A stretch of 64,000 nucleotides of DNA from Brackiella oedipodis DSM 13743. Lineage in GTDB: Bacteria; Pseudomonadota; Gammaproteobacteria; Burkholderiales; Burkholderiaceae_B. Position numbers and translations under genes: made by a program. The stretch lies in contig NZ_KK211206.1 of assembly GCF_000621025.1 (NCBI RefSeq), forward strand, positions 1-64,000, read 5' to 3'. The notes below the pieces were generated by a model that did no database searches, had not been told where the DNA came from, and saw only the letters and a list, made by a program, of their open reading frames with translations. This document shows positions 16,761 to 29,202 of the stretch, piece by piece (positions within the stretch are counted from its first letter, which is position 1; each line of letters starts with the position of its first letter).

Positions 16761-18173
16761 ATGCCAGATAAAAAAGATCACACCGAAACAGCCCATGCCT
16801 CTGACGAGGGCACTAAGATTGTTGGCTCTGACGACATGCAAGATAATGTGATGCAGACCCGCGATGATGATCCGCTCAAACAACTCAAAGACTCTGAGCA
16901 GGGCAGCACTTCCGATCAGTCGACGGCCAAAGAGGGTGCCAAAGCCGACGATTCTAAACCCGTGTGGTCAGCGGATGATAATAATCCAGGGGCAGACAAA
17001 GACAAAAAGAAAGCCTCTGCATCCACTAAAAGCGCCTCTAAAAGCAGTTCAAAAAGCGCGTCTAAATCCAGCGAAAATTCAGGCAACAAATCAAACACCG
17101 AAAGTGGTTGGAAGCCCAAACGTCACAACTTTATTGTGTCTTTGTTGATTGGTCTGCTCATCCTGATCGGTGTCTGTTTGATTCTCTATAGCTGGGATTT
17201 ACCACCGTTTTCTTTTGCCAAAGAAAATACCAATAATGCTTATGTCCGTGGTGATACTACCTTGATCAGCCCTAAAGTTAGCGGTTACGTCGAAGAAGTG
17301 CTTGTACAAGACTATGACAATGTGATCGAGGGTCAGCCGCTCTTTAAGATTGACGATACGCAATATGCCGCCAAGGTCGAACAGATTCGCGCTCAATTGG
17401 ATTCCAATATTGCAGCACTGAACAACAATGATCAACAAAAGAAATCCGCGCAAGCGAATGCTGAGGTGGCACGCGCGTCTATCGCCAGTGCTCAAGCGCA
17501 ACTACAAAGAGCGCGAGCGGATTATGGTCGTGCCGCTGATTTGGTAGGGGATGGCTCGATCTCTGTCCGTGAGCGTGACCAATCCAAAGCCACGCTTTCT
17601 TCTTCGCAAGCACAATTGCAACAAGCGAATGCGCAATACCATAAAGCGCAACAAGATATTATTAGTGCCGATGTGAATCGTGAATCACTAATTGCCGCTG
17701 TTGAAGGCTCCAAAGCGAATTTAGCCGCCGCCATCGATGACCTCAATAACACCGTTGTACGCGCGCCTCGGGACGGGAAACTTAGCCAGGTAGGCGTTAA
17801 GTTAGGCCAATTAGTTAGTGCGGGTACACAATTGACCTTTATTGTGCCACCGGTTAAATGGGTCATTGCTAACTACAAAGAGCACCAAACGAACGATATG
17901 CATATTGGTCAAAAAGCCTATATCACGGTGGATGCTTTCAATGGTAAGCGTCTTGATGGTTGGGTGTCTGATATTGCACCGGCAGCGGCCTCCGAGTTTA
18001 GCGCGGTTCGTCCAGATCCAGGTACCGGTAACTTCGTTAAAGTCGCGCAACGTATCCCTGTCAAAATTATGCTTGATACCAATCAAGAAGGTTTTGATCG
18101 CCTCGCTCCAGGCATGTCTGTAGAGGTAAATGTATTGACAGATTCAAAGGCAGATGCAGATGAACAAGAATAA
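16761..18173 (+). CDS. HlyD/EmrA-family membrane fusion protein
   Basis: The periplasmic adaptor that links the inner-membrane MFS pump to the outer-membrane channel. The 470-residue protein has an unusual 120-residue acidic then Lys/Ser-rich cytoplasmic N-terminus, one membrane helix (about 124-143), a lipoyl half-motif (NNAYVRGDTTLISPKVSGYV), a long coiled-coil hairpin (about 205-320, many Gln and Ala), the second lipoyl half (VVRAPRDGKLSQVGVKLGQL) and a beta-barrel region. EmrA itself is about 390 residues with a short N-terminus, so the extension is the odd feature. It lies 172 bases after the transporter and overlaps the next gene. Confidence 0.88.
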   Translation: MPDKKDHTETAHASDEGTKIVGSDDMQDNVMQTRDDDPLKQLKDSEQGSTSDQSTAKEGAKADDSKPVWSADDNNPGADKDKKKASASTKSASKSSSKSASKSSENSGNKSNTESGWKPKRHNFIVSLLIGLLILIGVCLILYSWDLPPFSFAKENTNNAYVRGDTTLISPKVSGYVEEVLVQDYDNVIEGQPLFKIDDTQYAAKVEQIRAQLDSNIAALNNNDQQKKSAQANAEVARASIASAQAQLQRARADYGRAADLVGDGSISVRERDQSKATLSSSQAQLQQANAQYHKAQQDIISADVNRESLIAAVEGSKANLAAAIDDLNNTVVRAPRDGKLSQVGVKLGQLVSAGTQLTFIVPPVKWVIANYKEHQTNDMHIGQKAYITVDAFNGKRLDGWVSDIAPAAASEFSAVRPDPGTGNFVKVAQRIPVKIMLDTNQEGFDRLAPGMSVEVNVLTDSKADADEQE

Positions 18174-19626
18174 ATTTGTCCTAAGCGTGCTCGCCACTTG
18201 CTGTCTGAGTGCGTGTATGCCAGCGATAAGAGATCTCCCAGAAAACACGCAAGTAGTGGCGCCGCAGTCATGGCGAGTACTCCCCGAAAATGCGGTGGCC
18301 GCCAATATTTCACCTTCATGGTGGCAGGTTTTTGGTGATCCAGTGCTCACCGAATTGGTGGCGCGCGCCGAGGCTAATAATACGGATATTGCGACTTCAT
18401 TAGCTCGCGTCGACCAAGCCCGTGCTCAAGTGATGCAGGCGCAATCCTTGTTATTCCCCAATATTCATGCGGATGTAGCAGGCAAACGTGAGCGTAAACT
18501 CAGCCCTTTGGGTCAACCAAGCTACTCTAGCACCGGTGATCCTGGCTTTGTGGCATCCTACGAAATTGATATTTGGGGCAAAAACATCGATAAACGCGCC
18601 GCCGCTGAGCGTTCTATGGCGGCTATGCAGGCGGCGAGCGAGGCAGCGCGTGTCTCTGTAATCAGTGCCACAGTGCAAACCTATATCACGCTTCGAGCCT
18701 TAGATGCGAATTTGCAAGTACTGCAAAAAACTCTCAAGGCGCGTGAGCAATCCTTGCAGCGCGTGCGTTCTCGGGTACAAGCTGGTTATTCACCCCAGCT
18801 TGAATTGGATCAGGCGCGGGTACAATATGCGGCGACTGCCCAGCAAATTCCTGCCATTCAAAAGAATATCTCTGAAACCGAGAATGCGCTCAGTGTCTTG
18901 GTGGGCGAGGCGCCCCAAAGCATACCACGTGGCTTAGCCTTTGAGGATTTATTAATTCCAGCTACCCCAGAAAGTCTACCTTCAAGCTTGCTTTATAGTC
19001 GTCCAGACATTGCTCAGGCTGAATACTTATTGGCGGCTGCCGATAAAACCTTAAGTGCCTCCCGCAAGGAGTTTTTGCCTTCAATCAACATCACGGCCTC
19101 AGTGAGTCGTCTGTGGAATTCCAATCTGATCGACGATCCTTATAATCTTTGGTCGGTGGGCGGTAGTATCTTGGCACCGCTATTTACAGGTGGCCAGTTG
19201 ACAGGGCAATTTGAAGGCGCTCAAGCTCGTCGTCTTCAAGCCGCGATTGCCTATAAAGACACGGTCTTGAATGCCTTCAAAGAGGTTGAAGATAAGCTCT
19301 CGGCGGTGCATTATTTGCGCTTACAAGATGAGCAACAACAACATCAATTTAAGGCCACAGCTGACCAATTGCATCATGCTGAGCGACGTTATCATGCGGG
19401 TTACACTGATTACTTTGAGGTGGTGGATGCGCAGCGTGGCCATTTAGCGATTCAGAGCAGCATTATTCAAACGCGCGCCGAAAGGCTCAATGCGGCCGTG
19501 GCACTTTACCAGGCGCTTGGCGGTGGTTGGCAAACCGGCCAACACTATGCAGGCAAAGTGACGCCAACAACAGCTACGGTGCCAGCGGCTCCTAGCACAG
19601 TACCAACTTTACCTACGACGCGCTAA
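18160..19626 (+). CDS. Outer-membrane efflux lipoprotein, NodT family
   Basis: This is the TolC-like outer-membrane channel of the tripartite pump. The 488-residue precursor has a lipoprotein signal ending in LSAC, so it should be lipidated and sorted to the outer membrane. Two OEP repeats follow: residues about 55-260 with PSWWQVFGDPVLTELV and YEIDIWGKNIDKRAA, and about 270-465 with YSRPDIAQAEYLL and AGYTDYFEVVDAQR. Two ATGs lie in frame: 18154 is only 3 bases from the AAAGG ribosome binding site, while 18160 is 9 bases away and is preferred. The gene overlaps the adaptor by 14-20 bases, so the pair is co-translated. A Thr/Pro-rich tail ends the protein. Confidence 0.9.
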   Translation: MNKNKFVLSVLATCCLSACMPAIRDLPENTQVVAPQSWRVLPENAVAANISPSWWQVFGDPVLTELVARAEANNTDIATSLARVDQARAQVMQAQSLLFPNIHADVAGKRERKLSPLGQPSYSSTGDPGFVASYEIDIWGKNIDKRAAAERSMAAMQAASEAARVSVISATVQTYITLRALDANLQVLQKTLKAREQSLQRVRSRVQAGYSPQLELDQARVQYAATAQQIPAIQKNISETENALSVLVGEAPQSIPRGLAFEDLLIPATPESLPSSLLYSRPDIAQAEYLLAAADKTLSASRKEFLPSINITASVSRLWNSNLIDDPYNLWSVGGSILAPLFTGGQLTGQFEGAQARRLQAAIAYKDTVLNAFKEVEDKLSAVHYLRLQDEQQQHQFKATADQLHHAERRYHAGYTDYFEVVDAQRGHLAIQSSIIQTRAERLNAAVALYQALGGGWQTGQHYAGKVTPTTATVPAAPSTVPTLPTTR

Positions 19627-19711
19627 GTGCTACGAGGCCTGGGCTTGTTTTTGAGACTCGAGCCAGGCGTCTGAATTAGGCCGTCAATGTTAGATATAAT
19701 TTTATTTTTGA

Positions 19712-21403
<1,692 letters not shown>

Positions 21404-21411
21404 GTACCGAT

Positions 21412-22266
21412 ATGAAGTTATGTGGATTTGATGTGGGTCTGACACAGCCATTTTTTTTGATTGCGGGTCCTTGCGTGATCGAATCAAGACAAATGGCACT
21501 CGACACGGCTGGGCGCTTACAAGAAATTACCCAGCAGTTAGGCATTCCCTTTATCTACAAAAGTTCATTCGATAAGGCCAATCGCAGCTCAGGCAGTTCT
21601 TTCAGGGGGCCTGGTCTCGAAAAAGGTCTAGATATCCTCGCCGAGGTCAAAAAAACCTTTGCCTTACCCGTCCTGACGGATGTTCATGAAACGTCGCAGA
21701 TTGAGCCTGTGGCGGCTGTCGTCGATGTTCTGCAAACCCCAGCTTTTCTGTGCCGTCAAACCGATTTTATTCGCGCGTGTGCGGCAAGTCTCAAACCCGT
21801 CAACATCAAAAAAGGTCAGTTTTTGGCGCCAGGCGATATGATAAATGTCGTCAAAAAAGCCCAAGACGCGGCTAAGGAGGCGGGGGGTGATGGCCAAAAC
21901 ATCATGGTGTGCGAGCGTGGGGTGAGTTTTGGTTATAACAATCTAGTCTCTGATATGCGCTCTTTGGCAATCATGCGCCAAACGCAAGTGCCGGTTGTGT
22001 ACGACGCGACGCATTCGGTGCAGTTACCGGGTGGTCAAGGCAGTTCCTCCGGAGGCCAAAGAGAGTTCGTACCCGTTTTAGCACGGGCTGCGATAGCGGC
22101 AGGGGTGAGTGGGATTTTTATGGAAACCCATCCTGACCCCGATAAAGCGCTATCTGATGGCCCCAATGCAGTGCCTTTGCACCATATGCAAAGCCTATTG
22201 ACGGTGCTTAAAACCATCGATGCGAGTGTCAAATCGCAAGGCTTTTTAGAACAGCAATTTACGTAA
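21412..22266 (+). CDS. kdsA: 3-deoxy-8-phosphooctulonate synthase (KDO-8-P synthase)
   Basis: KdsA condenses phosphoenolpyruvate with arabinose-5-phosphate to give KDO-8-phosphate for the lipopolysaccharide inner core. The 284-residue TIM-barrel enzyme has the family markers [39 protein letters not shown] and [18 protein letters not shown] 21412 is chosen because it gives the normal N-terminus [10 protein letters not shown]; an in-frame GTG at 21400 overlaps the pyrG stop. It is 8 bases downstream of pyrG and almost certainly cotranscribed with it. Confidence 0.96.
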   Translation: MKLCGFDVGLTQPFFLIAGPCVIESRQMALDTAGRLQEITQQLGIPFIYKSSFDKANRSSGSSFRGPGLEKGLDILAEVKKTFALPVLTDVHETSQIEPVAAVVDVLQTPAFLCRQTDFIRACAASLKPVNIKKGQFLAPGDMINVVKKAQDAAKEAGGDGQNIMVCERGVSFGYNNLVSDMRSLAIMRQTQVPVVYDATHSVQLPGGQGSSSGGQREFVPVLARAAIAAGVSGIFMETHPDPDKALSDGPNAVPLHHMQSLLTVLKTIDASVKSQGFLEQQFT

Positions 22267-22267
22267 A

Positions 22268-22298
22268 TTGACTGATGCTCCTTAGACTTCGGTACAAT
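22268..22298 (+). promoter_or_regulatory. Possible promoter of eno
   Basis: TTGACT (22268-22273) and TACAAT (22293-22298) flank a 19-base spacer. The boxes are good, the spacing is longer than ideal. It would allow enolase to be expressed apart from pyrG-kdsA. Confidence 0.45.
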
Positions 22299-22334
22299 GG
22301 CGCATTAGTTATCAAAAACACACTTAAAACTTAG

Positions 22335-23633
<1,299 letters not shown>

Positions 23634-23647
23634 GCGCTGTAGATAGT

Positions 23648-24160
23648 ATGCGTTTGTTGCTTTTGATCTTGCTGCTGGCTTGTCTGGCGATTCAGTACCC
23701 CTTGTGGCTCGGTACGGGTGGCTACGGCCGCGTTGACGAGCTCAAGCAGCAGCTAGCTCAGGCTAAACAGACGAATATCGACTTGACCTTACGTAATAAC
23801 GCCATGCAAGCCGAAATCGAGGACTTGAAAAATGGTACTCAAGCCCTCGAAGAAAAAGCTCGTGGCCAACTAAACCTGGTCAAAAAAAATGAAGTTTTAG
23901 TGCAAATTCTCAGTGAGCACTCAGACAAAGAAGACATCATTCCACCCACTAAGGTACAACCCAAGCTGAACTCGAACGACAAAAAAGCCAGCTCCACTAA
24001 GGCCAACGAGCCCAAAAAAACGCCAGCGGCAAACCCTAGCAAAAAAACCAGCACGACCGCAAAACCAAACACACCGAGCAATAACAAAAACTCATCAAAA
24101 AACGCCGCAGCCCAGCCCGCCAAAAAACCGAGTTCCGCCCCCAAAAAGCCCGTTCAATAA
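23648..24160 (+). CDS. ftsB: Cell division protein FtsB with extended C-terminal tail
   Basis: FtsB forms a complex with FtsL and FtsQ at the division septum. The 170-residue protein has one N-terminal membrane helix (residues 2-17), the family motif WLGTGGYGRVDELKQQL, a short periplasmic coiled coil (about 28-70) and the EKARGQLNLVKKNEVLVQIL segment. Typical FtsB is 90-120 residues; here about 75 residues of Lys/Ser/Pro/Asn/Ala-rich sequence follow and should lie in the periplasm. The gene starts 14 bases after eno, the conserved position of ftsB. Confidence 0.88.
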   Translation: MRLLLLILLLACLAIQYPLWLGTGGYGRVDELKQQLAQAKQTNIDLTLRNNAMQAEIEDLKNGTQALEEKARGQLNLVKKNEVLVQILSEHSDKEDIIPPTKVQPKLNSNDKKASSTKANEPKKTPAANPSKKTSTTAKPNTPSNNKNSSKNAAAQPAKKPSSAPKKPVQ

Positions 24161-24175
24161 GCCTCTAAATAGCCT

Positions 24176-24787
24176 CTAAATAGCCTTTTCTTGCAGCTTG
24201 GCCTCATACAGTTTACTCAGCCGAAACAAGCGTTCGCGCTTGAGTGCCTGAGCAATACTTAAGGGTTCTTTGCCGATTAACAGATAATCCGCTTCAAAAA
24301 AATCAAAGAGGGACAACATCAGCTCGCTGTTGTGACGCCAATACAGGCATAAGACTTGGTCTGGGGTATATAAGTTTAAGTCGTATTTTCGGAGTTCGGA
24401 ACGATGAAAATCCTTAGTGTTCCACGTGATGATTGCCGTTGATTGTTGTGGGTTGCGTTCTAAATGGGCAATGCCACAAGCAATCACATGCCAGTCTTTA
24501 GGATCACTTTGTCTTAGGTCGGTTTCGTATTTATGCACGCGTCCCATATTGGCTTGGGGAAATTGCTTTTGCATAAAATCCCATTCTTGTTGTGCCTCCA
24601 GTTCAGGGATTTCCCAGATCCGACAGGCGTTGCGACGCCATTCTTCGCCAATATAATCACCCCAAACAGGACTTAGACATTGGTGTTGTGCAAGACGCAA
24701 AAATAAGCGTCTGAGAATATTCGAAATTAAGACATTGGTGTCGAGCACGACGGCTTGAGGGCTAGGGGGTAAATGTTGGGCGAGCAT
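24176..24787 (-). CDS. PIN-domain protein (putative ribonuclease), no antitoxin beside it
   Basis: The 203-residue protein has the PIN nuclease pattern: VVLDTNVLISNIL near residue 15, an acidic residue after the second helix (YIGEEWRRN), DPKDWHVIACGIA and ITWNTKDF, which supply the expected metal-binding acidic residues. PIN proteins are Mg-dependent RNases, often VapC-type toxins. No small antitoxin-like gene lies on either side: the right neighbour is the clpB promoter and the left neighbour is the convergent ftsB, 15 bases away. It may be a solitary PIN protein rather than half of a toxin-antitoxin pair. About 70 extra residues after the PIN core, ending in a basic helix, make it longer than VapC (about 130). 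Confidence 0.8.
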   Translation of the reverse strand: MLAQHLPPSPQAVVLDTNVLISNILRRLFLRLAQHQCLSPVWGDYIGEEWRRNACRIWEIPELEAQQEWDFMQKQFPQANMGRVHKYETDLRQSDPKDWHVIACGIAHLERNPQQSTAIITWNTKDFHRSELRKYDLNLYTPDQVLCLYWRHNSELMLSLFDFFEADYLLIGKEPLSIAQALKRERLFRLSKLYEAKLQEKAI

Positions 24788-24955
24788 AGTGTAAAAACCT
24801 GTGATTAAAAAAAAGTATAAACAAAGTCAACGGTAAAAAACAAAATCACAAGCACATCATAAATTTTTAATCACTAGGGTTGATAATGGCACTAACTAAT
24901 GGGTGGACACAGGGTTTTTGCGGCATAGTTTGCGCCGCATCACCCAGCGCTGAAT

Positions 24956-24983
24956 CTTGAAAACTTAGATATTGGTCTTATAT
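24956..24983 (+). promoter_or_regulatory. Sigma-32 (RpoH) type promoter candidate for clpB
   Basis: CTTGAAA at 24956-24962 matches the heat-shock -35 box exactly. TCTTATAT at 24976-24983, 13 bases further, is a partial match to the -10 consensus CCCCATNT. clpB is a classic RpoH-dependent gene in proteobacteria, so position and family agree. No CIRCE element is seen. Confidence 0.5.
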
Positions 24984-24997
24984 ATGTTATATCTAAG
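24964..24997. repeat. 9-bp inverted repeat across the clpB -10 region
   Basis: CTTAGATAT (24964-24972) and ATATCTAAG (24989-24997) are exact reverse complements 16 bases apart, flanking the presumed -10 box. This is the geometry of an operator, but no regulator is known from the window. Confidence 0.5.
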
Positions 24998-25036
24998 CTT
25001 ACAATCAAGCAGATTAATTTTTTAAGGTTTTAAATC

Positions 25037-27637
25037 ATGAGAGCAGATAAACTCACTACCAGATTCCAACAAGCATTGGGAGATGCTCAAAGTTTAGCAG
25101 TTCGTCAAGACAATTCCTATATTGAGCCTATTCACTTACTTGTTGCCCTACTTAATGATACAGAAAGCGGTGCGGCCAGCTTATTAGCGCGGGCAGGCGT
25201 TCGCGTCAATGCCTTGCGCAATACGCTTAACACCGAAATGAAAAATCTCCCGACCATTGCAGGGGATACGCAGGCCATTCAAGTCAGCAGAGACTTGAGT
25301 CACTTATTAGATCAAACCGATAAGCAAGCTTATCAACGTGGCGATGAATTTATTTCGAGTGAGCTGTTTTTATTAGTGCTGGCTGATGACAAAGGGCCCG
25401 CTGGTCGTGCCCTCAAAGAGGCAGGACTCCAAAAACAAGCATTGATTCAAGCTATCGATGAGGTTCGTGGCGGCCAAAACGTTGACAACCCAGAGGCCGA
25501 TGCCAATCGTCAAGCCCTCAAAAAATACACCACAGACGTCACCGAGCGTGCCCGCCTAGGCAAACTCGACCCTGTAATTGGCCGTGATGATGAGATTCGT
25601 CGCGCGATTCAGATTTTGCAACGTCGCACCAAAAATAACCCAGTATTGATTGGTGAGCCAGGCGTCGGTAAAACCGCAATCGTCGAAGGTTTGGCCCAAC
25701 GCATCGTCAATAACGAAGTCCCTGAAACGCTACGTGGCAAAAAAGTCCTCTCGCTAGACCTCGCGGCCTTACTGGCGGGCGCTAAATTCCGCGGTGAGTT
25801 TGAGGAGCGCCTCAAAGCTGTACTTAAAGAATTGGCCCAAGATGACGGCCAAAACATCGTCTTTATTGATGAGATTCACACCATGGTGGGGGCCGGTAAG
25901 GCAGAAGGTGCGATGGACGCCGGTAATATGCTCAAACCTGCTCTATCACGTGGGGAATTGCATTGTATTGGTGCCACCACCTTGGATGAATATCGCAAGT
26001 ACATCGAAAAAGATGCGGCACTCGAGCGCCGTTTTCAAAAAGTCATTGTCGATGAACCGGATCTAGAGTCAACCATTGCGATTTTACGCGGCCTCAAAGA
26101 ACGTTATGAAGTACATCACGGGGTACAAATCACCGATCCTGCCATTGTGGCGGCCGCCGAATTATCTAGTCGCTATATTACCGATCGCTTCTTACCCGAC
26201 AAAGCGATTGACTTAATCGATGAAGCCGCTGCACGTATTCGTATGGAAATCGACTCCAAGCCGGAGGTCATGGACAAATTGGATCGTCGTATCATTCAAC
26301 TCAAAATTGAACGAGAAGCCGTACGTAAAGAAGAGGATGAAGCCTCTCGCAAACGTTTAGGCGTGATCGAAGATGAGCTTGAAGATTTGCAGCGCAAATA
26401 CAATGATTACGAAGAAATTTGGAAATCCGAAAAAGCCGCCGTGCAAAGTTCTCAATCGATTAAAGAAGAGATCGAGAAGTGCCGTGCCGAAATGGCGGAA
26501 TTCCAACGTAATGGTCAGTACGAAAAATTGGCTGAGGTCCAATACAGTAAATTGCCAGCCTTAGAAGAGCGTTTACGCGCGGCTGAAGAAAACTCGGAAA
26601 CCAAAAACAATCGCTTATTACGCACAGAAGTGGGCGCAGAAGAAATCGCCGAAGTGGTTTCCCGCGCGACAGGTATTCCTGTCTCTAAAATGATGCAAGG
26701 GGAGCGCAGCAAATTGCTTCATATGGAGCAAGAATTGCACAAACGTGTGGTTGGCCAAGATGAAGCCGTCAATCTCGTCGCTGCTGCCATCCGTCGTTCA
26801 CGCGCGGGTTTATCCGATCCAGGTCGTCCTTATGGTTCCTTCTTGTTCTTAGGACCGACGGGTGTCGGTAAAACAGAATTGACCAAAGCATTGGCGGGCT
26901 TTTTGTTTGATTCCGAAGAGCACTTAATTCGCATTGATATGTCCGAGTTTATGGAAAAACATTCCGTGGCTCGTTTGATTGGTGCGCCTCCGGGATATGT
27001 CGGTTACGAAGAGGGAGGTTATTTAACCGAAGCCGTTCGTCGGAAACCGTATAGCGTGATTTTGTTAGACGAGATAGAAAAAGCCCATCCAGATGTTTTC
27101 AATGTGCTTTTACAAGTCCTGGATGATGGTCGACTCACTGATGGTCAAGGCCGAACAGTGGATTTTCGTAATACCGTAGTCGTCATGACCTCAAACTTAG
27201 GCTCGCAACATATTCAAGCGATGGCGGACCAGCCCTATGATGAGGTTAAAGCCGCCGTTTGGGAAGAGCTCAAACAAGCGTTCCGCCCTGAGTTCCTTAA
27301 CCGTATTGATGAAGTCGTGGTCTTCCACTCTTTGGATCAAGAACAAATCGCTAATATTGCCAAAATTCAGATTAATCGCTTGGCAAAACGTCTTGAACCC
27401 TTTGAGTTACAACTTAACGTCAGCGATCAGGCTTTGGCCTTCTTGGCGCAAGCAGGTTTTGATCCTGTTTATGGGGCTAGACCGCTTAAACGATCCATTC
27501 AACAATTGCTTGAAAATCCATTGTCGAATATGATTCTGGAAGGCGATTTTGCTCCTAAAGACATCATCAAAGTCGACAAAAAACCAGATGAGGAGCTCTT
27601 AAGCTTTTCTAAGCAAGCCAATCAAGCTACCTCATAA
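25037..27637 (+). CDS. clpB: ATP-dependent disaggregase ClpB
   Basis: ClpB is the hexameric AAA+ chaperone that, with DnaK, pulls proteins out of aggregates after heat stress. The 866-residue protein has the Clp N domain (1-145), first AAA+ module with Walker A GEPGVGKT (206-213, Lys212), the middle coiled-coil domain (about 400-530) that marks ClpB among Clp ATPases, second AAA+ module with GPTGVGKT (606-613, Lys612), and the C-terminal domain with [19 protein letters not shown]. Length is normal. It is a single-gene unit with a heat-shock promoter candidate and a shared terminator downstream. Confidence 0.97.
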   Translation: MRADKLTTRFQQALGDAQSLAVRQDNSYIEPIHLLVALLNDTESGAASLLARAGVRVNALRNTLNTEMKNLPTIAGDTQAIQVSRDLSHLLDQTDKQAYQRGDEFISSELFLLVLADDKGPAGRALKEAGLQKQALIQAIDEVRGGQNVDNPEADANRQALKKYTTDVTERARLGKLDPVIGRDDEIRRAIQILQRRTKNNPVLIGEPGVGKTAIVEGLAQRIVNNEVPETLRGKKVLSLDLAALLAGAKFRGEFEERLKAVLKELAQDDGQNIVFIDEIHTMVGAGKAEGAMDAGNMLKPALSRGELHCIGATTLDEYRKYIEKDAALERRFQKVIVDEPDLESTIAILRGLKERYEVHHGVQITDPAIVAAAELSSRYITDRFLPDKAIDLIDEAAARIRMEIDSKPEVMDKLDRRIIQLKIEREAVRKEEDEASRKRLGVIEDELEDLQRKYNDYEEIWKSEKAAVQSSQSIKEEIEKCRAEMAEFQRNGQYEKLAEVQYSKLPALEERLRAAEENSETKNNRLLRTEVGAEEIAEVVSRATGIPVSKMMQGERSKLLHMEQELHKRVVGQDEAVNLVAAAIRRSRAGLSDPGRPYGSFLFLGPTGVGKTELTKALAGFLFDSEEHLIRIDMSEFMEKHSVARLIGAPPGYVGYEEGGYLTEAVRRKPYSVILLDEIEKAHPDVFNVLLQVLDDGRLTDGQGRTVDFRNTVVVMTSNLGSQHIQAMADQPYDEVKAAVWEELKQAFRPEFLNRIDEVVVFHSLDQEQIANIAKIQINRLAKRLEPFELQLNVSDQALAFLAQAGFDPVYGARPLKRSIQQLLENPLSNMILEGDFAPKDIIKVDKKPDEELLSFSKQANQATS

Positions 27638-27686
27638 GGGGCGCGAACTGCTCATCAGTCTTTTCTCCAGACTGATAAGCATACTC

Positions 27687-27718
27687 AAAAGCCGCAGACC
27701 GTTAAGGCTGCGGCTTTT
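27687..27718. terminator. Bidirectional terminator between clpB and livF
   Basis: AAAAGCCGCAG (27687-27697) pairs with CTGCGGCTTTT (27708-27718). It lies between the convergent clpB and liv transcripts, ends 2 bases before the livF stop, and can serve both. A second, weaker hairpin (CATCAGTCT / AGACTGATAAG) lies just upstream at about 27653-27680. Confidence 0.85.
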
Positions 27719-27719
27719 G

Positions 27720-28418
27720 TTAGGCTTGCACCATTTGTCCTTGGGCTAAGAAGTAACGACGATCGCAGATTTGTTGCGCAAAAAACTGATTTTGCTCAGA
27801 GAGTAAAATCGTCAGTCCTTTTTGTTTGAGGGTAATCAAACTCTGTGCGAGCTGATCAATAATAATGGGGGCGACGCCTTCGGAGGGCTCATCTAATAAG
27901 ACCACATAAGGATTGCCCATGAGGCTTCGAGCAATGCTAAGCATTTGTTGTTCGCCACCACTCATTTGGCCTCCCAAACGCTTGCGCAACTTAGCGAGAT
28001 TGGGAAAAAGGCTAAATAATTCTTCTAGGGTCCAGGTATGCACGGGACTGCCATCCGGCCATTTTCTGGGGGCTTGGTAGGCGCATTGGAGATTTTCTTC
28101 GACACTGAGGTCGGCAAATATGCGTCGTTCTTCTGGGACATAAGCTAGGCCTCGACGTGCGATTTGATGAGTACTCAAGGCCAGAATATCTTTGCCCAGA
28201 AAGTCCAACGTATGCGCTTGGTGCTTGACTAAGCCCATAATGGCTTTCATGGTGGTACTTTTGCCTGCCCCATTAGGGCCCATCAATGCCACTGCCTCGC
28301 CTTTATGAACCTGTAAATTAAGATCAAAAAGTATTTGTGCCTGGCCATACCAGGCCTGGAGTCCTTGAATATCTAAAATGACAGTTTGTTCAGAGTCAGT
28401 ACATGAACGTTCAGACAT
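27720..28418 (-). CDS. livF: Branched-chain amino acid type ABC transporter ATPase LivF
   Basis: One of the two ATPase subunits that power the importer. The 232-residue cytoplasmic protein has Walker A GPNGAGKST, the LivF-type YVPEERRIFADLSVEENL segment, the signature MSGGEQQMLSIARSLM, Walker B VVLLDEPSEG with the catalytic Glu, and the switch histidine position replaced by Gln in LLSEQNQFF, which is common in LivF. It overlaps livG by 8 bases and is the last gene of the operon before a strong terminator. The substrate cannot be read from this subunit. Confidence 0.92.
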   Translation of the reverse strand: MSERSCTDSEQTVILDIQGLQAWYGQAQILFDLNLQVHKGEAVALMGPNGAGKSTTMKAIMGLVKHQAHTLDFLGKDILALSTHQIARRGLAYVPEERRIFADLSVEENLQCAYQAPRKWPDGSPVHTWTLEELFSLFPNLAKLRKRLGGQMSGGEQQMLSIARSLMGNPYVVLLDEPSEGVAPIIIDQLAQSLITLKQKGLTILLSEQNQFFAQQICDRRYFLAQGQMVQA

Positions 28419-29202
28419 GCTCCATCTCCGTGTCTTGCCACTGACGAAGTGACTGGCCTAGATACAGTGCCTGTACTTTGGGATCCTTTTGAATGCGTTG
28501 CGGCTCACCCTGGGCAATCAATTGACCTTCAGCGATGACTAAGATGTCATCGGCATAATTAAACACCATATCCATGCTGTGTTCGGTAAACAATACGGCC
28601 AATTGTTCTTGCTTGACCAAGCGGCGCACTAATTGCATTAGTTCATGTCTTTCGGCTTCGGCCATGCCTGCAGTGGGTTCATCCATCAATAACAGTTGTG
28701 GCCGATTGCTGAGAGCGAGGGCTAATTCAAGGCGCTTAATATCGCCATACGCCAGCTGACTGCAGGGCGTCTGGCGCAAAGCTAGTAGACCCACCCACTG
28801 TAGTAGGCGATCACAATCTGCTTCAAGTGAAGCGCAGGCTTTACGCCAAGGCTTGAATAACTGTTTGGCGGCACTCAATAAAGCGACTCGCACATTCTCT
28901 GCCACCGTCATTGACCAAAAACATTCAGCCACTTGAAAGGTGCGGCCGATGCCGCGTTGCCAGCGATGCAAAACATTATGCTTTTTGAGTGGCTGGCCTT
29001 GATAGAGAATTTGCCCGCTACTGGGCGCCAATTGACCACCAATCATATTGAAAGTCGTGGATTTACCGGCGCCATTGGGACCAATTAAGGCCAGCAGTTG
29101 GCCCTTGTGCACTTTGAAGGATAGGTCTTTAACTGCTATAAATTGCTGATAGCGTTTGCTGATTGCTTGTAGTTCTAAGACCACTTCAGGTGTTGATGTC
29201 AT
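28411..29202 (-). CDS. livG: Branched-chain amino acid type ABC transporter ATPase LivG
   Basis: The second ATPase of the importer. The 263-residue protein carries Walker A GPNGAGKST, the LivG-specific region GRTFQVAECFWSMTVAENV, signature LAYGDIKRLELALAL, Walker B LLLMDEPTAGM and the switch histidine in FTEHSMD. The C-terminal LIAQGEPQRIQKDPKVQALYLG is typical of LivG. It overlaps livHM by 4 bases and livF by 8 bases, so all subunits are co-translated. Confidence 0.93.
   Translation of the reverse strand: MTSTPEVVLELQAISKRYQQFIAVKDLSFKVHKGQLLALIGPNGAGKSTTFNMIGGQLAPSSGQILYQGQPLKKHNVLHRWQRGIGRTFQVAECFWSMTVAENVRVALLSAAKQLFKPWRKACASLEADCDRLLQWVGLLALRQTPCSQLAYGDIKRLELALALSNRPQLLLMDEPTAGMAEAERHELMQLVRRLVKQEQLAVLFTEHSMDMVFNYADDILVIAEGQLIAQGEPQRIQKDPKVQALYLGQSLRQWQDTEMEHV

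Noticed and set aside
24176-25036. Toxin-antitoxin pair at the PIN gene
   Set aside because: No small antitoxin-like frame with a ribosome binding site exists on either side.
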